Assembly (NCBI RefSeq): GCF_043197795.1
Contig: NZ_JBICTU010000011.1
Span: 177,382-241,381 of the forward strand
Reading direction: 5' to 3'
Length of the DNA: 64,000 nt
Origin: Sphaerisporangium sp040649355
GTDB lineage: Bacteria > Actinomycetota > Actinomycetes > Streptosporangiales > Streptosporangiaceae
The notes beneath the pieces are model-generated. The model worked only from the letters and a program-made list of their open reading frames with translations. It had not been told where the DNA came from and did no database searches. Numbering within the stretch: position 1 is the first letter of the stretch; each line of letters opens with the position of its first letter. Position numbers and translations under genes: made by a program. This document shows, piece after piece, positions 43,797 through 53,258 of this stretch.

Positions 43797-45473
43797 GTGA
43801 CCGACAACAGGACCGTCGACCCGGTCGTGGTAGAGATCATCCGCAACGCGCTCGCCGCCGCCGCCGACGACATGAACGCCACCCTCATCCGATCGGCCTA
43901 CACCCCGATCATCTACGAGTGCGGCGACTGCGTCGTCGCGCTGCTGGACGACCGGCACCAGGTGCTGGGCCAGTCCGCCGGCCTGCCGATCTTCCTGGGC
44001 AACCTGGAGACCTGCACCAAGGCGACCGAGGAGCAGTTCGGCCGCGAGGTGTGGCAGCCGGGCGACGTGTGGATCCTCAACGACAGCTATCTCGGCGGCA
44101 CCCACCTCAACGACGTCACCATCTTCGGGCCGGTCTTCGTCGACGAGGAGCTGGTCGGCTTCACCGCCACCCGGGCGCACTGGATCGACGTGGGCTCCAA
44201 GGACCCGGGCGGGTCGATGGACTCGGTGAACATCTACCAGGAGGGCCTGCGGCTCGGCGCGCAGAAGCTGGTCGAGGGTGGCCGCGACGTCCCCGGGGTG
44301 ATGAGCACGATCGCCACGAACGTGCGCTTCCCCTACCAGACCAGCGGCGACATGCACGCGATGATCGCCACCATCAAGATGGGCCAGGCACGCCTGGAGG
44401 AGATCGTCCGGCGCTTCGGCCTCGAAACGCTGCGCGCCGCCCGCGACGAGATCTTCGCCCAGACCGAGGCGCTGGAGCGCGAGGTCATCGCGGCCATCCC
44501 GGACGGGGTCTACACCGCGGAGGGTTGCCTCGACAACGACGGCATCGACCTCGGCACCACCATCCCGATCAAGCTCAGGATCACGGTCAGCGGTTCGGAC
44601 ATCGACTTCGACGTCACCGAGTCGGCCGACCAGACCACGGGGCCGATCAACTGCGGCACGTCCCAGACGGTGTCCGCCTGCCGGGTCGGGTACAAGCTGC
44701 TCGTCAGCCCGGACGTGCCCGGCAACGGCGGGTCCTTCCGCCCGATGACGGTCCAGGTGCGGGAGGGATCGGTCTTCGGCGCGGTGGCCCCGGCCGCCTG
44801 CCAGTGGTACTTCTCCCACCTGGGGCTGCTCATCGACATGGTGGCCAAGGCGCTCGCTCCGGCGATGCCGGGCAAGGTGGCGGGCGCCAGCCACGGCGAC
44901 TCGATGATCGTGCTGCTGGCCGGCACCGACCCGCGGACCAGGCGCGACTACGTCAGCCTGGAGGCCACCCTCGGTGGCTGGGGCGCCTGGGACGGCTCGG
45001 ACGGCGAGACCGCCCTGATCAACAACGTGAACGGCTCGCTCAAGGACATCCCGGTGGAGGTGTTCGAGACCCGCTACCCGTTCCGCATCAGCCGGTACGA
45101 GATCCGGCCGGACTCCGGCGGCTCCGGCCGCTTCCGCGGGGGCAACGGCGTGCTCCGGGAGTACACGGTGCTGCACGACTGCACGGTCTCACTGTGGTTC
45201 GAGCGGTCGTCGACCCCGGCGTGGGGCCTGTTCGGCGGGCACGACGCGGTCCCGCCGGAGATCGTCATCAACCCCGGCCGTCCCGACGAGCGGCGCATCC
45301 TCAAGTGCAACGGCCTGCGCCTGGCCGCCGGTGACGTGATCCGCTGCATGACCGGTGGCGGCGGCGGCTTCGGCGACCCGGCCGAGCGCGACGCCGAGGC
45401 CGTACGGACCGACGTGCTCGACGGCCACGTCTCCGCCGCGCGGGCGGCCGAGCTCTACGCGGTCTCCGTCTGA
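43797..45473 (+). CDS. hyuB: Hydantoinase/oxoprolinase subunit B (first pair)
   Basis: The 558-residue partner of the A subunit. It begins VDPVVVEIIRNALAAAADDM and contains NDSYLGGTHLNDVTIFGPVF, DPGGSMDSVNIYQEGLRLGA, and the C-terminal ISRYEIRPDSGGSGRFRGG with MTGGGGGFGDPAERD. These are standard HyuB family signatures. GTG 43797 follows CAGGAGG. A perfect 18-bp bidirectional terminator after the gene separates it from the convergent PucR operon. Confidence 0.93.
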   Translation: MTDNRTVDPVVVEIIRNALAAAADDMNATLIRSAYTPIIYECGDCVVALLDDRHQVLGQSAGLPIFLGNLETCTKATEEQFGREVWQPGDVWILNDSYLGGTHLNDVTIFGPVFVDEELVGFTATRAHWIDVGSKDPGGSMDSVNIYQEGLRLGAQKLVEGGRDVPGVMSTIATNVRFPYQTSGDMHAMIATIKMGQARLEEIVRRFGLETLRAARDEIFAQTEALEREVIAAIPDGVYTAEGCLDNDGIDLGTTIPIKLRITVSGSDIDFDVTESADQTTGPINCGTSQTVSACRVGYKLLVSPDVPGNGGSFRPMTVQVREGSVFGAVAPAACQWYFSHLGLLIDMVAKALAPAMPGKVAGASHGDSMIVLLAGTDPRTRRDYVSLEATLGGWGAWDGSDGETALINNVNGSLKDIPVEVFETRYPFRISRYEIRPDSGGSGRFRGGNGVLREYTVLHDCTVSLWFERSSTPAWGLFGGHDAVPPEIVINPGRPDERRILKCNGLRLAAGDVIRCMTGGGGGFGDPAERDAEAVRTDVLDGHVSAARAAELYAVSV

Positions 45474-45488
45474 GCCCGGCATCCGATC

Positions 45489-45530
45489 CCGGTACGGCGG
45501 CGCGGGGCCTGACCCGCGCCGCCGTACCGG
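45489..45530. terminator. Perfect 18-bp stem bidirectional terminator
   Basis: CCGGTACGGCGGCGCGGG (45489-45506) pairs perfectly with 45513-45530 around the loop GCCTGA. It lies between convergent hyuB and the pucR operon and would stop transcription from both sides. Confidence 0.85.
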
Positions 45531-45553
45531 TCTCAACGGCATGTCCGGATGGC

Positions 45554-47071
45554 TCAGCTCAGCTCGGGCAGCAGCGCGTAGCAGGCGAGGTGGAGCGCGA
45601 GCCGCTGATCGGGGCGATCGGGATCGATGCCGCGCGCCCTGATGCGCTCGACCCGGCCGAGCACCGTGTTGCGGTGCACGCCGAGCCGGGCGGCGGCCTG
45701 GCTGGTGGAGTTCGCGCAGTCGAGCAGCGCGGCCAGCGTGGTCACCAGCACCGGCCCGTCCGGCGCCGAGAGCAGGTCGGCGAGCACCATCCGGGCGGAT
45801 CCGACCAGCTCCGTCTGTGACAGCGAGGCGAGCAGCACCCGGAAGCCCAGCTCGTCGAACGAGCGCACCGTCCCGTGGCCGTCCCGCACCGTCACCCCGG
45901 CCGCGAGCATCGCCTGCGACAGCGACTCCCGCAGCCCTTCGGCCCCTTCGGCGACGCGGCCCACGCCCGCGCTCAGCGGGATCGGCGAGCGCATCCGGGC
46001 GAGGTGCCGCCGCAGCGCCGACGCCACCTGCTCCACCTCGATCTCCTCGCCGGTCCACCAGCTGGCCCAGCCGGCGTCCCACGGCACCAGAGGCAGGTCG
46101 TCGATGACCTCCTGCCAGGCCGAGATCACGCCGGGACCGGTGGCGGCGGTGTCCAGCGGGGTGCTCGACCGCAGGAAGACCGCGACGTGCCGCCCGCCGA
46201 CGCGCCATCCGAGCGCCTCCCCCGGGACGGTCCGTTCCCGGTCACGGGTGCCCGGCTCCTCCTGCGCCGTCGGTGCGGGATCACGTCCGGCCGAGGCGAA
46301 GAGGGCACGGAGAGCCGCCCGGCCTCGCTCGGCGTCGTGCACCGCGTCGACCCGCTCTCTGGCGACCGAGGCGGCCAGCGGCCCGCGGGCCAGGCGCAGG
46401 ATGAGGAGCACGGTTTCGGCCCAGGTGGGAGAGGAAGGGCCGGCCGTGGCGGCGACCAGCTCGGCCCAGCGACGCCCGTCCGGGCCCGGCACGTCCACCT
46501 GGACGCGGTGCTCGGCCCGGTCGGCGGACGCCTGGCCGGCGAGCACGTGACCGTCCGGAGCCACCAGCGCGGCCGTCACGCCGGGAACCTCCGAGTTGAT
46601 CACTCCGACGATGCCCCGGGCGTTGCTCCGTTCGGCGAACAGCTCCGCGCAACGCGCCGCGAGGCGGGCGCGGGCGGCCTCGGGGCTGGCGATGGCCGCG
46701 GCCAGGTCCAGGGCGCAGGCGGCGGTGTCCCCGTTCACGACGAACACCGGCAGCCGCATCCGCCGGGCGAGCTGGGCGGTGGCCTGGTCCAGCCCGACGA
46801 CGGCGGGGCTGACCAGGCAGGCGGCACTGCGCTCCCAGGCCAGGCGCAGCGCCGACTCGACCGCCCACGCCCCCTGCGCCAGCCCGCCGGAGAGGACCAC
46901 GGCGGTACCGGGCCCGCAGTGGCGGACCTGGTCGAGATCGGAGATGAGCGCCACCCGTGACACCGGCCGGGCGAGGTTCTCCCCGACCAGCATCTGGGCG
47001 TGGCCGAGCGGCCCGTACCTGACCAGCTCGTCCACGGTCAGCTGCTCGGCGGGGCGTCCGGCGCGCTTCAT
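45554..47071 (-). CDS. PucR-family transcriptional regulator
   Basis: A 505-residue activator-type regulator. The N-terminal PucR domain (~1-130) reads LTVDELVRYGPLGHAQMLVG and VALISDLDQVRHCGPGTAVV. The middle is GGDEF-like, and the C-terminal HTH_30 reads LLDCANSTSQAAARLGVHRN then TVLGRVERIRARGIDPDRP. Such regulators respond to purine, amino-acid or hydantoin-type intermediates. ATG 47071 has GGAGGGCC just upstream and overlaps the DUF917 stop (ATGA). It is the last gene of the minus-strand operon and probably controls it and the flanking hyu genes. Confidence 0.9.
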   Translation of the reverse strand: MKRAGRPAEQLTVDELVRYGPLGHAQMLVGENLARPVSRVALISDLDQVRHCGPGTAVVLSGGLAQGAWAVESALRLAWERSAACLVSPAVVGLDQATAQLARRMRLPVFVVNGDTAACALDLAAAIASPEAARARLAARCAELFAERSNARGIVGVINSEVPGVTAALVAPDGHVLAGQASADRAEHRVQVDVPGPDGRRWAELVAATAGPSSPTWAETVLLILRLARGPLAASVARERVDAVHDAERGRAALRALFASAGRDPAPTAQEEPGTRDRERTVPGEALGWRVGGRHVAVFLRSSTPLDTAATGPGVISAWQEVIDDLPLVPWDAGWASWWTGEEIEVEQVASALRRHLARMRSPIPLSAGVGRVAEGAEGLRESLSQAMLAAGVTVRDGHGTVRSFDELGFRVLLASLSQTELVGSARMVLADLLSAPDGPVLVTTLAALLDCANSTSQAAARLGVHRNTVLGRVERIRARGIDPDRPDQRLALHLACYALLPELS

Positions 47072-48255
47072 CGGCCCTCCTGGCGCGGGTGGCGCAGAGG
47101 GAAGCCGAAGGCTCCCGGCCCGCCGAGGCCGAGCCCGTGGACGGTGTGCCATACGGGCGCGGCCGGCACGCACAGCACGTCCACCTGGTCACCGACGGTG
47201 AGCCGTTCCGGCCCGGTCATCCGCAGCGTGCCCCGGTCGAGCAGGCAGAGCAGGTCGGGAACGGCCGCGGTGAGCGCGCCGTCGGCGAGGGCGAGCACCA
47301 GCTCGTTGTGCGCCTCCAGCCGGATCAGGCGGCCGCTGTCGTGGTCGTGGACCACCATGCTCATCGGGTTGCCCGGATAGACGGTTCCGGCCTGCCGCAC
47401 AGAAGGGCCGAGCTCCACCACCCGGCCGCCGCCCAGGACCGTCGCGCCGGTCGCCGCCGCGAGGTCACGGAGCAGGCGCTCGTGCGGCGCGGTGCCGCTC
47501 GCCGGCCACCCGCCGTCGCCGGGGCGCCCGTACCGGGGCGGTGCGGAGCCGCCGCCACCGGCGGACTCCCGCGCCGTCCTGCCGTCGGAGGTGTGCTCGC
47601 GCAGCAGCCGGCCGACCTCCAGCGTGCGGCTCACCGAGCCGTGGATGGCGGCCTCGTGCAACCGTCCCACCTGCGTGGGGTACATCCCGCACAGCAGCCA
47701 CCCGCCGGCGGCCTGGGCGATCGACCTGGCGATCCGCTCGGCGCGGGCCGAGCCGGTGTCCAGCAGCAGCGAGTCGTTGCCGGCGCTGACGACCGCGAGC
47801 GGGCTGAGCGAGAGGCCCGCCAGCTCGTAGGTGGTCTGGTGGATCAGCGGGAACACCCGGCCCATGCCGTCGCAGTCGATCAGCGGCAGGCCGAGCACCG
47901 CGGCGGCGGCCACCGGGTGCAGCGCGTTCACGCTGGCCGCGTTGAGCGGCATGATGGCGCCCAGCGGGGCGCCGAACCGCCCGGCCAGGCTGCGTGCCAG
48001 GGCCACGGGTTCCTCCCCGGAGGGCGGCAGCTCGGCCATGGCGACGGTCGAGCCCATCGCGCCGACCGCCGCGCACGGCGTGCCCGGGTCGAGCTCGCCG
48101 GCCGTGACCAGCTCCACGGGCCCCGTCCGCGCGAGGATGTCCTCCAGCCAGAAGCCCGCGAACTCGATGCCCTCGCCCGCGGCGCTGGCCGAGAAGAACT
48201 CCGCCCCCGCCAGCAGGGCCGGGACGTCCGCCACGGTGATGGAGCGGCCGGTCAC
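47068..48255 (-). CDS. DUF917 / S-Me-THD family protein
   Basis: A 395-residue soluble protein. Signatures are VADVPALLAGAEFFSASAAG, CAAVGAMGSTVAMAELPPSG, PLNAASVNALHPVAAAAVLG and LPLIDCDGMGRVFPLIHQTT. The family is now named for S-methyl thiohydantoin desulfurase, an enzyme of thiohydantoin breakdown, and typically neighbours hydantoinase genes. It overlaps both flanking genes by 4 bp (GTGA at its start, ATGA at its end), so it is made with them. A ring substrate related to hydantoin or thiohydantoin is the best guess. Confidence 0.88.
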   Translation of the reverse strand: MTGRSITVADVPALLAGAEFFSASAAGEGIEFAGFWLEDILARTGPVELVTAGELDPGTPCAAVGAMGSTVAMAELPPSGEEPVALARSLAGRFGAPLGAIMPLNAASVNALHPVAAAAVLGLPLIDCDGMGRVFPLIHQTTYELAGLSLSPLAVVSAGNDSLLLDTGSARAERIARSIAQAAGGWLLCGMYPTQVGRLHEAAIHGSVSRTLEVGRLLREHTSDGRTARESAGGGGSAPPRYGRPGDGGWPASGTAPHERLLRDLAAATGATVLGGGRVVELGPSVRQAGTVYPGNPMSMVVHDHDSGRLIRLEAHNELVLALADGALTAAVPDLLCLLDRGTLRMTGPERLTVGDQVDVLCVPAAPVWHTVHGLGLGGPGAFGFPLRHPRQEGR

Positions 48256-49595
48256 GCGTCGTCCTCCGCCCGGCCGCCCGCGCGTACCACCAGCCGGTAG
48301 GAGCCGCTGCGCAGGAACGACAGCGACATGGCGCGGGAGCTGACCACGCGCTCGCTGCCGAGCCGCGCGCCGCTCTCGGCCACCAGGGTGAGCGCCCGCT
48401 GCTCCGCGGCGGCCTGCTTGCGGGCCAGCACCTCGGAGGTCTCGGCGTACAGTACAGTGTCGAGCCAGGCGCTCGGCTCCGTGCCCGCCGCGCCGATGGC
48501 GGCCAGCTCGGCCGACGGCTCCACCAGCACCGACGCCGACGGCAGCCGGGCCGCGGCGGCCCGCGCCCGGTCGGTGGCGTCCCCGTCGCGGGGGTCCCCG
48601 TCCGGGCCCGTATCGGCGACGGCGATGACCGCGGTGTGCTGGTCGTGCTCGGCCAGCAGGGCGAAGGCCGACGCCGTGGCCGTGTGCGAGCCGCGGATCG
48701 GGGTCAGCGACGCCTGGGGAACGGCCATCCGCACCCCACCCGGACCGGGCCGGTCGGTCGCCACGTCCGGGAGGCCGTCGCGGACGTGGCCCACGGCGAG
48801 CCCGTCGGGCCCGGCCAGCCCCACGACCGCGTCGTCCACTCCGGCCAGCCGCGCGGCGCCGGTCAGGGCGGCGGCGCCGGTGGCCGACAGCCCCAGCACC
48901 GGCAGCAGCCGCAGCCGCTCGGCGGAGATCCTGCCGCCGTCCCCGGCCACGAACCAGGCCGACGTCGAGCCTCCGAGCCGGCCCGAGATCACGACGCAGC
49001 GCTCGACCACCTGCTCGGCGCGGCTCAGCAGCGCGGCGTTGATCACCGTCGCGGCCTCGCGCTCCAGCAGGCCAAGGCCTCCGACCTGGTGCGAGAGCGA
49101 GACCCTGAGCTGGGGAAAGGCCTCACGGACCAGCTCGGCCGCGGCGAGCTCGTGGTCGGGGCATCCGAGAGCCCCCGTGGCCGTCAGCGCCAGCGCGCTC
49201 ATCCCCTCCGCCCGCACGGCCGCCGCGGTGCGGAGCACCTCGTAGATGTCCAGCGTGGCGAGCTCGACCCCGAACAGGTCGTGCCCTCCGACCACCGCGG
49301 CCCGGTGCCCGGCCAATGCCAGGAGCAGGGGAGAGGGATGCCCGCTGCCGACCGGCGGGCGCGGCATGACCCGCAGGGACGCCACCGGCGAACCGGCGGT
49401 GGCCGGGTCGAGCTCGGCGGAGACGTCCCAGGTCACCGACCGGACCGGCGTGCCCTCTGCGAGGCCACGGAGCATGCGCGAGAGCGTGCGGTCGTCGCCG
49501 GAGCCGCACGCGGCGTGGCGGATGTCACCGGCGCCGACAAGAGCGGCCCGAGCTTGGCCGGCACCCAGCCGGACCCCGATGCGCGCGCCAGCCAC
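48252..49595 (-). CDS. Hydantoinase A-like (ASKHA) protein, short form
   Basis: A 447-residue protein starting AGARIGVRLGAGQARAALVG, a degenerate version of the ASKHA phosphate-1 motif (family consensus DvGGTfTD). It also contains VVGGHDLFGVELATLDIYEV and VVISGRLGGSTSAWFVAG. It is shorter than the HyuA proteins in the window (683 and 696 residues), and the acidic residues expected for ATP/metal contact in the first motif are absent, so it may be regulatory or accept the product of DUF917. Its GTG start directly abuts the permease stop. Confidence 0.65.
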   Translation of the reverse strand: MAGARIGVRLGAGQARAALVGAGDIRHAACGSGDDRTLSRMLRGLAEGTPVRSVTWDVSAELDPATAGSPVASLRVMPRPPVGSGHPSPLLLALAGHRAAVVGGHDLFGVELATLDIYEVLRTAAAVRAEGMSALALTATGALGCPDHELAAAELVREAFPQLRVSLSHQVGGLGLLEREAATVINAALLSRAEQVVERCVVISGRLGGSTSAWFVAGDGGRISAERLRLLPVLGLSATGAAALTGAARLAGVDDAVVGLAGPDGLAVGHVRDGLPDVATDRPGPGGVRMAVPQASLTPIRGSHTATASAFALLAEHDQHTAVIAVADTGPDGDPRDGDATDRARAAAARLPSASVLVEPSAELAAIGAAGTEPSAWLDTVLYAETSEVLARKQAAAEQRALTLVAESGARLGSERVVSSRAMSLSFLRSGSYRLVVRAGGRAEDDA

Positions 49596-50594
49596 CTAAC
49601 TCCTTCGGCCTCGCAGCAGCCGGTCGAAGCTGACCGCTCCGAGGATCAGCGCACCCTGCACGACCTGCTGATATATGGTATCCCAGCCCAGCAGGTTGAA
49701 TCCGTTGCCGATCAAGGTGATGAGGAGCACGCCGATCAGCCCGCGCCAGATCGCGCCCTCGCCGCCGAGCACGCTGGTGCCGCCAACCACCGCCGCCGCG
49801 ATCGCGGTGAGCTCCATGCCCGTGGCCATGCCCGCCTGCGCCGACCCGCCGCGGGAGGCCAGGATGAGTCCCGCCAGCGCCGCGCACACGCCACTGATCG
49901 CGAAGACCGCCACCCGCACCGCGCCGACCCGGATGCCGGACAGGCGCGCGGCCTCCTCGTTGCCGCCGACGGCGTAGATGCGCCGGCCGAAGGTGGTGCG
50001 CGCGAGCACCACCCAGCAGACCGCCGCGACCAGCAGGAACAACAGCGAGGCCGCGGTGATCCCGCCGAGCACGGTCGGCCAGCCGAGCGCCTGGAAGGAC
50101 GCGAGCCTGCTCTCCTGCGGGTACACGATGGCGCCGGCCGTCAGGATCACGGCCAGCCCCCGGTACATGATGCTGAGGGCGAGCGTGGCGATGAACGAGT
50201 GGACCTTGACGGAGATCACGACCAGGCCGTTGATCGCGCCGAGCACGCCGCCGGTCAGCACCCCGGCGGCCATGCCCGCCGGCACCCCGGCATGCGTGGT
50301 GACCACCACGGCGACGATCGCCGAGACGGCGAGCACGGCGGTGATCGACAGGTCGAAGGCGCCCGAGATGATGACGAGGGTGGCGGCGCAGGCCAGCAGC
50401 CCGATCACCGCCGCCTGGTCGAGCAGGTTGACCAGGTTGCCGGTGGTCATGAAGGTCTGGGTGGTCAGCGACAGCGCGACCACGATCACCACCACGGTCA
50501 GCACGATGCCGAAGTCGTGCAGCCTGGTGAACCTGCTGGCCGTGGCCCGTGCGGCCGCCTCGGGCGGGGCCTCCGTGTCAGCCATGGTGGTCAT
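49596..50594 (-). CDS. ABC transporter permease (RbsC / CUT2 type)
   Basis: A 332-residue integral membrane protein with about ten hydrophobic helices, from FGIVLTVVVIVVALSLTTQTF to the last ALILGAVSFDRLL. The family motif is IVAVVVTTHAGVPAG and the EAA-like loop is NEEAARLSGIRVGAVRV. It works with the two-NBD ATPase just upstream (4-bp ATGA overlap) and the lipoprotein binding protein. CUT2 systems classically carry sugars, but members for nucleosides, autoinducers and purine-like rings exist. Here the neighbours point to a cyclic amide. Confidence 0.93.
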   Translation of the reverse strand: MTTMADTEAPPEAAARATASRFTRLHDFGIVLTVVVIVVALSLTTQTFMTTGNLVNLLDQAAVIGLLACAATLVIISGAFDLSITAVLAVSAIVAVVVTTHAGVPAGMAAGVLTGGVLGAINGLVVISVKVHSFIATLALSIMYRGLAVILTAGAIVYPQESRLASFQALGWPTVLGGITAASLLFLLVAAVCWVVLARTTFGRRIYAVGGNEEAARLSGIRVGAVRVAVFAISGVCAALAGLILASRGGSAQAGMATGMELTAIAAAVVGGTSVLGGEGAIWRGLIGVLLITLIGNGFNLLGWDTIYQQVVQGALILGAVSFDRLLRGRRS

Positions 50595-52177
50595 TCGTGC
50601 TCCTCCGTGCTGTTACGGCTTGATTCTGGGTAGTTCGTCGGGTCAGCTGAGCGGGTCGGCCCGGGGGCGGCTCCGGTGGGGAGGTCGTCGGCGAAAGCCA
50701 TCGAGAGCACCTGCTCACGGGTCGCCTCGCCCCGGGCGAACTCGGCGACGAGCCGGCCGTGCCGCATCACCAGCACCCGGTGTGACAGCCCCATGACCTC
50801 CTCGACCTCCGAGGACACCATGAGGACCGCCATGCCCCCGGCGGCGAGGTCGACGAGGAGCCGGTGGATCTGGCTCTTGGCAGCCACGTCCACGCCGCGG
50901 GTCGGCTCGTCCACCAGCAGCACCGCGGGCTTCTCCAGCAGCCACTTGCCGAAGAGCACCTTCTGCTGGTTGCCGCCCGACAGCGTCCAGACGGGCCCGC
51001 CGAGGTCCGAGCCCCGCACGTCCAGGTCGCGGAGCATGGACCCGGCCGCCGGCCTCTCGGACCCGCCCCTGACGAAACCGGCGAGCTGCCTGGAGCTCAG
51101 GCTGGCCAGCGCGATGTTCTCGCGGACCGAGCGGTCCAGCACCAGCCCCTGCTCCTTGCGGGACTCCGGGACCATCGCCAGGCCGGCGCGCATGGCCCGC
51201 GACGGCGAGCCGGGAGGCACCGGGTCGCCGTCCACCTCGACGGCGCCGCCGTCGCGCGGGTCGGCGCCGAAGATCGCGCGCAGCGTCTCCGACCTGCCGC
51301 TGCCGACCAGCCCCGCCACCCCCACGATCTCCCCGGCCCTTATCTCCATCGACACGCCGCGCACCGCCGTGCCGCGTCGCAGGTCGCGGACGCTGAGCAC
51401 CACCGGGGCGGCGTCCTTCACCGGGGCCGGCTCGGGGTAGAACAGTTCGAGCGGCCGGCCGACCATGTGCCGCACCAGGCTGCCGGGCGTCTGCGAGGCG
51501 GCCGGTCCGGTGACCACATGGCGGCCGTCGCGCAGCACGGTGACGTCGTCGCAGACCGACAGCACCTCCTCCAGGAAGTGCGAGATCAGCACCACGGCGG
51601 TGCCGTCGGCCGCGAGCTGCCTGATGACGGCCATCAGCCGGTCGGTCTCGGTCTGGGTGAGCAGCGCCGTGGGCTCGTCCATGCCGATCACCGAGGCTCC
51701 GGACGCCAGCGCCCGGAGGATCTCCACCTGTTGCTGCGCGGCGAGCGGCAGGTCACGCACCAGGGCCGAGGGGTCGAGATCGAACCCGGTGCGCTCGATC
51801 AGCCGGGCCAGCGTCCTGCCGTCCTCGCGGCCGGTCCGCCAGCCGAGCCGGTTGCGCCACCGGCCGAGGTGGACGTTGTCCAGAACGGTCATGGCCGGCA
51901 CCAGGGCGAGCTCCTGGGAGATGAGCGCGAACCCGTGCCGCAGCGCGTCCCGGGGGGAGCCGACCGAGATCGGCTCGCCGTCCAGCAAGATGCGCCCGGT
52001 GTCCGGAGCCACCGCTCCGCACACCGCCTTGAGCAACGTCGACTTGCCGGCGCCGTTCTCGCCGAGCAGCCCGTGCACCCGTCCCCCGTACAGGGTGAAC
52101 GACACATCGCGCAGCACGGGCACGCCGCCGTAAGCCTTGCCGAACCCTTCCAGGTCGATCCTGACCGGCTGGGACAT
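50591..52177 (-). CDS. ABC transporter ATP-binding protein with two NBDs (RbsA/MglA type)
   Basis: A 528-residue double ATPase. NBD1 has Walker A GENGAGKST and Walker B VIGMDEPTA. NBD2 has the degenerate GLVGSGRSE loop without Lys, LSGGNQQKVLFGKWLLEKP and LLVDEPTRGVDV. A dead second Walker A is normal for this family. ATG 52177 is preferred because the protein then starts MSQPVRIDLEGFGKAYGG, with GAAGGGGGTCA upstream. The next gene in the operon is the permease. Confidence 0.94.
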   Translation of the reverse strand: MSQPVRIDLEGFGKAYGGVPVLRDVSFTLYGGRVHGLLGENGAGKSTLLKAVCGAVAPDTGRILLDGEPISVGSPRDALRHGFALISQELALVPAMTVLDNVHLGRWRNRLGWRTGREDGRTLARLIERTGFDLDPSALVRDLPLAAQQQVEILRALASGASVIGMDEPTALLTQTETDRLMAVIRQLAADGTAVVLISHFLEEVLSVCDDVTVLRDGRHVVTGPAASQTPGSLVRHMVGRPLELFYPEPAPVKDAAPVVLSVRDLRRGTAVRGVSMEIRAGEIVGVAGLVGSGRSETLRAIFGADPRDGGAVEVDGDPVPPGSPSRAMRAGLAMVPESRKEQGLVLDRSVRENIALASLSSRQLAGFVRGGSERPAAGSMLRDLDVRGSDLGGPVWTLSGGNQQKVLFGKWLLEKPAVLLVDEPTRGVDVAAKSQIHRLLVDLAAGGMAVLMVSSEVEEVMGLSHRVLVMRHGRLVAEFARGEATREQVLSMAFADDLPTGAAPGPTRSADPTNYPESSRNSTEEHE

Positions 52178-52205
52178 CGAGTGACCCCCTTCCGTGCCGC
52201 TCCTG

Positions 52206-53258
52206 CTATTCGTCGTACTCGCCCTGGACGCCGGCGAGCACGTCCTTGGTGCCCTTGCCCTCACCGGGGGCCAGGTCGGTCGAGCTGTTGGTCGTCGTCA
52301 CTTCCTGGCCGCGCGCCTTGGCGAGACCGAGCTCGGCGGCCTTGGCGCCGGCGGACTTCTCCGGCAGGTAGTAGGTCGCGAACCAGCGGCCGTCCTGCAC
52401 GGCCCGCACCGCCTGGCGGGAGCCGCCGTTGCCGATCAGCAGCACATCCTTGCCCTTGAGTACGGCCTCGGCGCCCGCGACGGCCTGGGAGGAGCCGATG
52501 ACGACGTCGACGCCCGGGTGCGACTGGAGCACGTCCTGCGTCGCCTTGCGTCCGCTCTCCTTGGTGTAGCCGCCCTCGACCCGGGCGACCAGCTTCACGC
52601 CGGCTGCGGCCTCCAGGGCCTTGACGGCGGCGTCGGTGCGCGCGTTGTCCAGCGGGAGCGACTTGAAGCCCTCCAGGTACGCGACCTCGCACGGGTCGAG
52701 CTTCTTGCTCTCGCAGGCGGCCACGCCGAGCTCGCCCAGCTTGCGGCCGTTGTCCACCGGAACGTCCAGTAGCGTGATCACGCCGGGCACCTGCGACTCG
52801 GCGGTGTCATAGCGGGTGCCCACCGGGGTGAACTCGGCCACCACGGTGATCCCGGCCGCCACCGCCTGCTTGACCGCGGGCACCACGGCCGCGCCGTCGT
52901 TGGCCTGCACGACGAACACGTCGAAGCGCTTGGACGTCACCGCGTCCTGGATCTGCTGCACCTGGGCCTGGGCGTCGAAGTTGGGGTCGAAGAACTCGGC
53001 CTCCGCGTCGTTGGCCTTGGCGTACTCCTCGATGCCCGCCCAGGTGGCCGCGGCGAACGAGTTGGCACGCGCGAACCCGAAGAAGGCGATGCGCTTGTGC
53101 CCGGCGTTCGAAGCGGCCGATGAGTCCGCGGAAGCCGTGCCCGTCGCCGTGGTGTCCGATTCCGGCGCGACGCAGGCGGTGCTCAGCGCGAGCACCCCGG
53201 CCACGACACCGAGGGCGAGTCCCTTTTTCTTGATGTGCATGTGCATCCCGCTTCTCAT
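52206..53258 (-). CDS. Substrate-binding lipoprotein of the ABC transporter
   Basis: A 350-residue exported lipoprotein: signal helix KKGLALGVVAGVLALSTAC with the lipobox Cys, a Thr/Ser-rich tether, then a type I periplasmic-binding fold (HKRIAFFGFARANSFAAATW, FDVFVVQANDGAAVVPAVKQ, ITLLDVPVDNGRKLG, PGVDVVIGSSQAVAGAEAVL, VLLIGNGGSR). It presents the ligand to the permease. The ATG at 53258 overlaps the small ABM gene (ATGA), which supports this start; MHMHIKK starts at 53246 or 53240 are possible. Confidence 0.92.
   Translation of the reverse strand: MRSGMHMHIKKKGLALGVVAGVLALSTACVAPESDTTATGTASADSSAASNAGHKRIAFFGFARANSFAAATWAGIEEYAKANDAEAEFFDPNFDAQAQVQQIQDAVTSKRFDVFVVQANDGAAVVPAVKQAVAAGITVVAEFTPVGTRYDTAESQVPGVITLLDVPVDNGRKLGELGVAACESKKLDPCEVAYLEGFKSLPLDNARTDAAVKALEAAAGVKLVARVEGGYTKESGRKATQDVLQSHPGVDVVIGSSQAVAGAEAVLKGKDVLLIGNGGSRQAVRAVQDGRWFATYYLPEKSAGAKAAELGLAKARGQEVTTTNSSTDLAPGEGKGTKDVLAGVQGEYDE

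Noticed and set aside
45627..46550. Plus-strand frames opposite pucR
   Set aside because: Ser/Ala/Arg-rich antisense composition and overlap with an unmistakable PucR protein.
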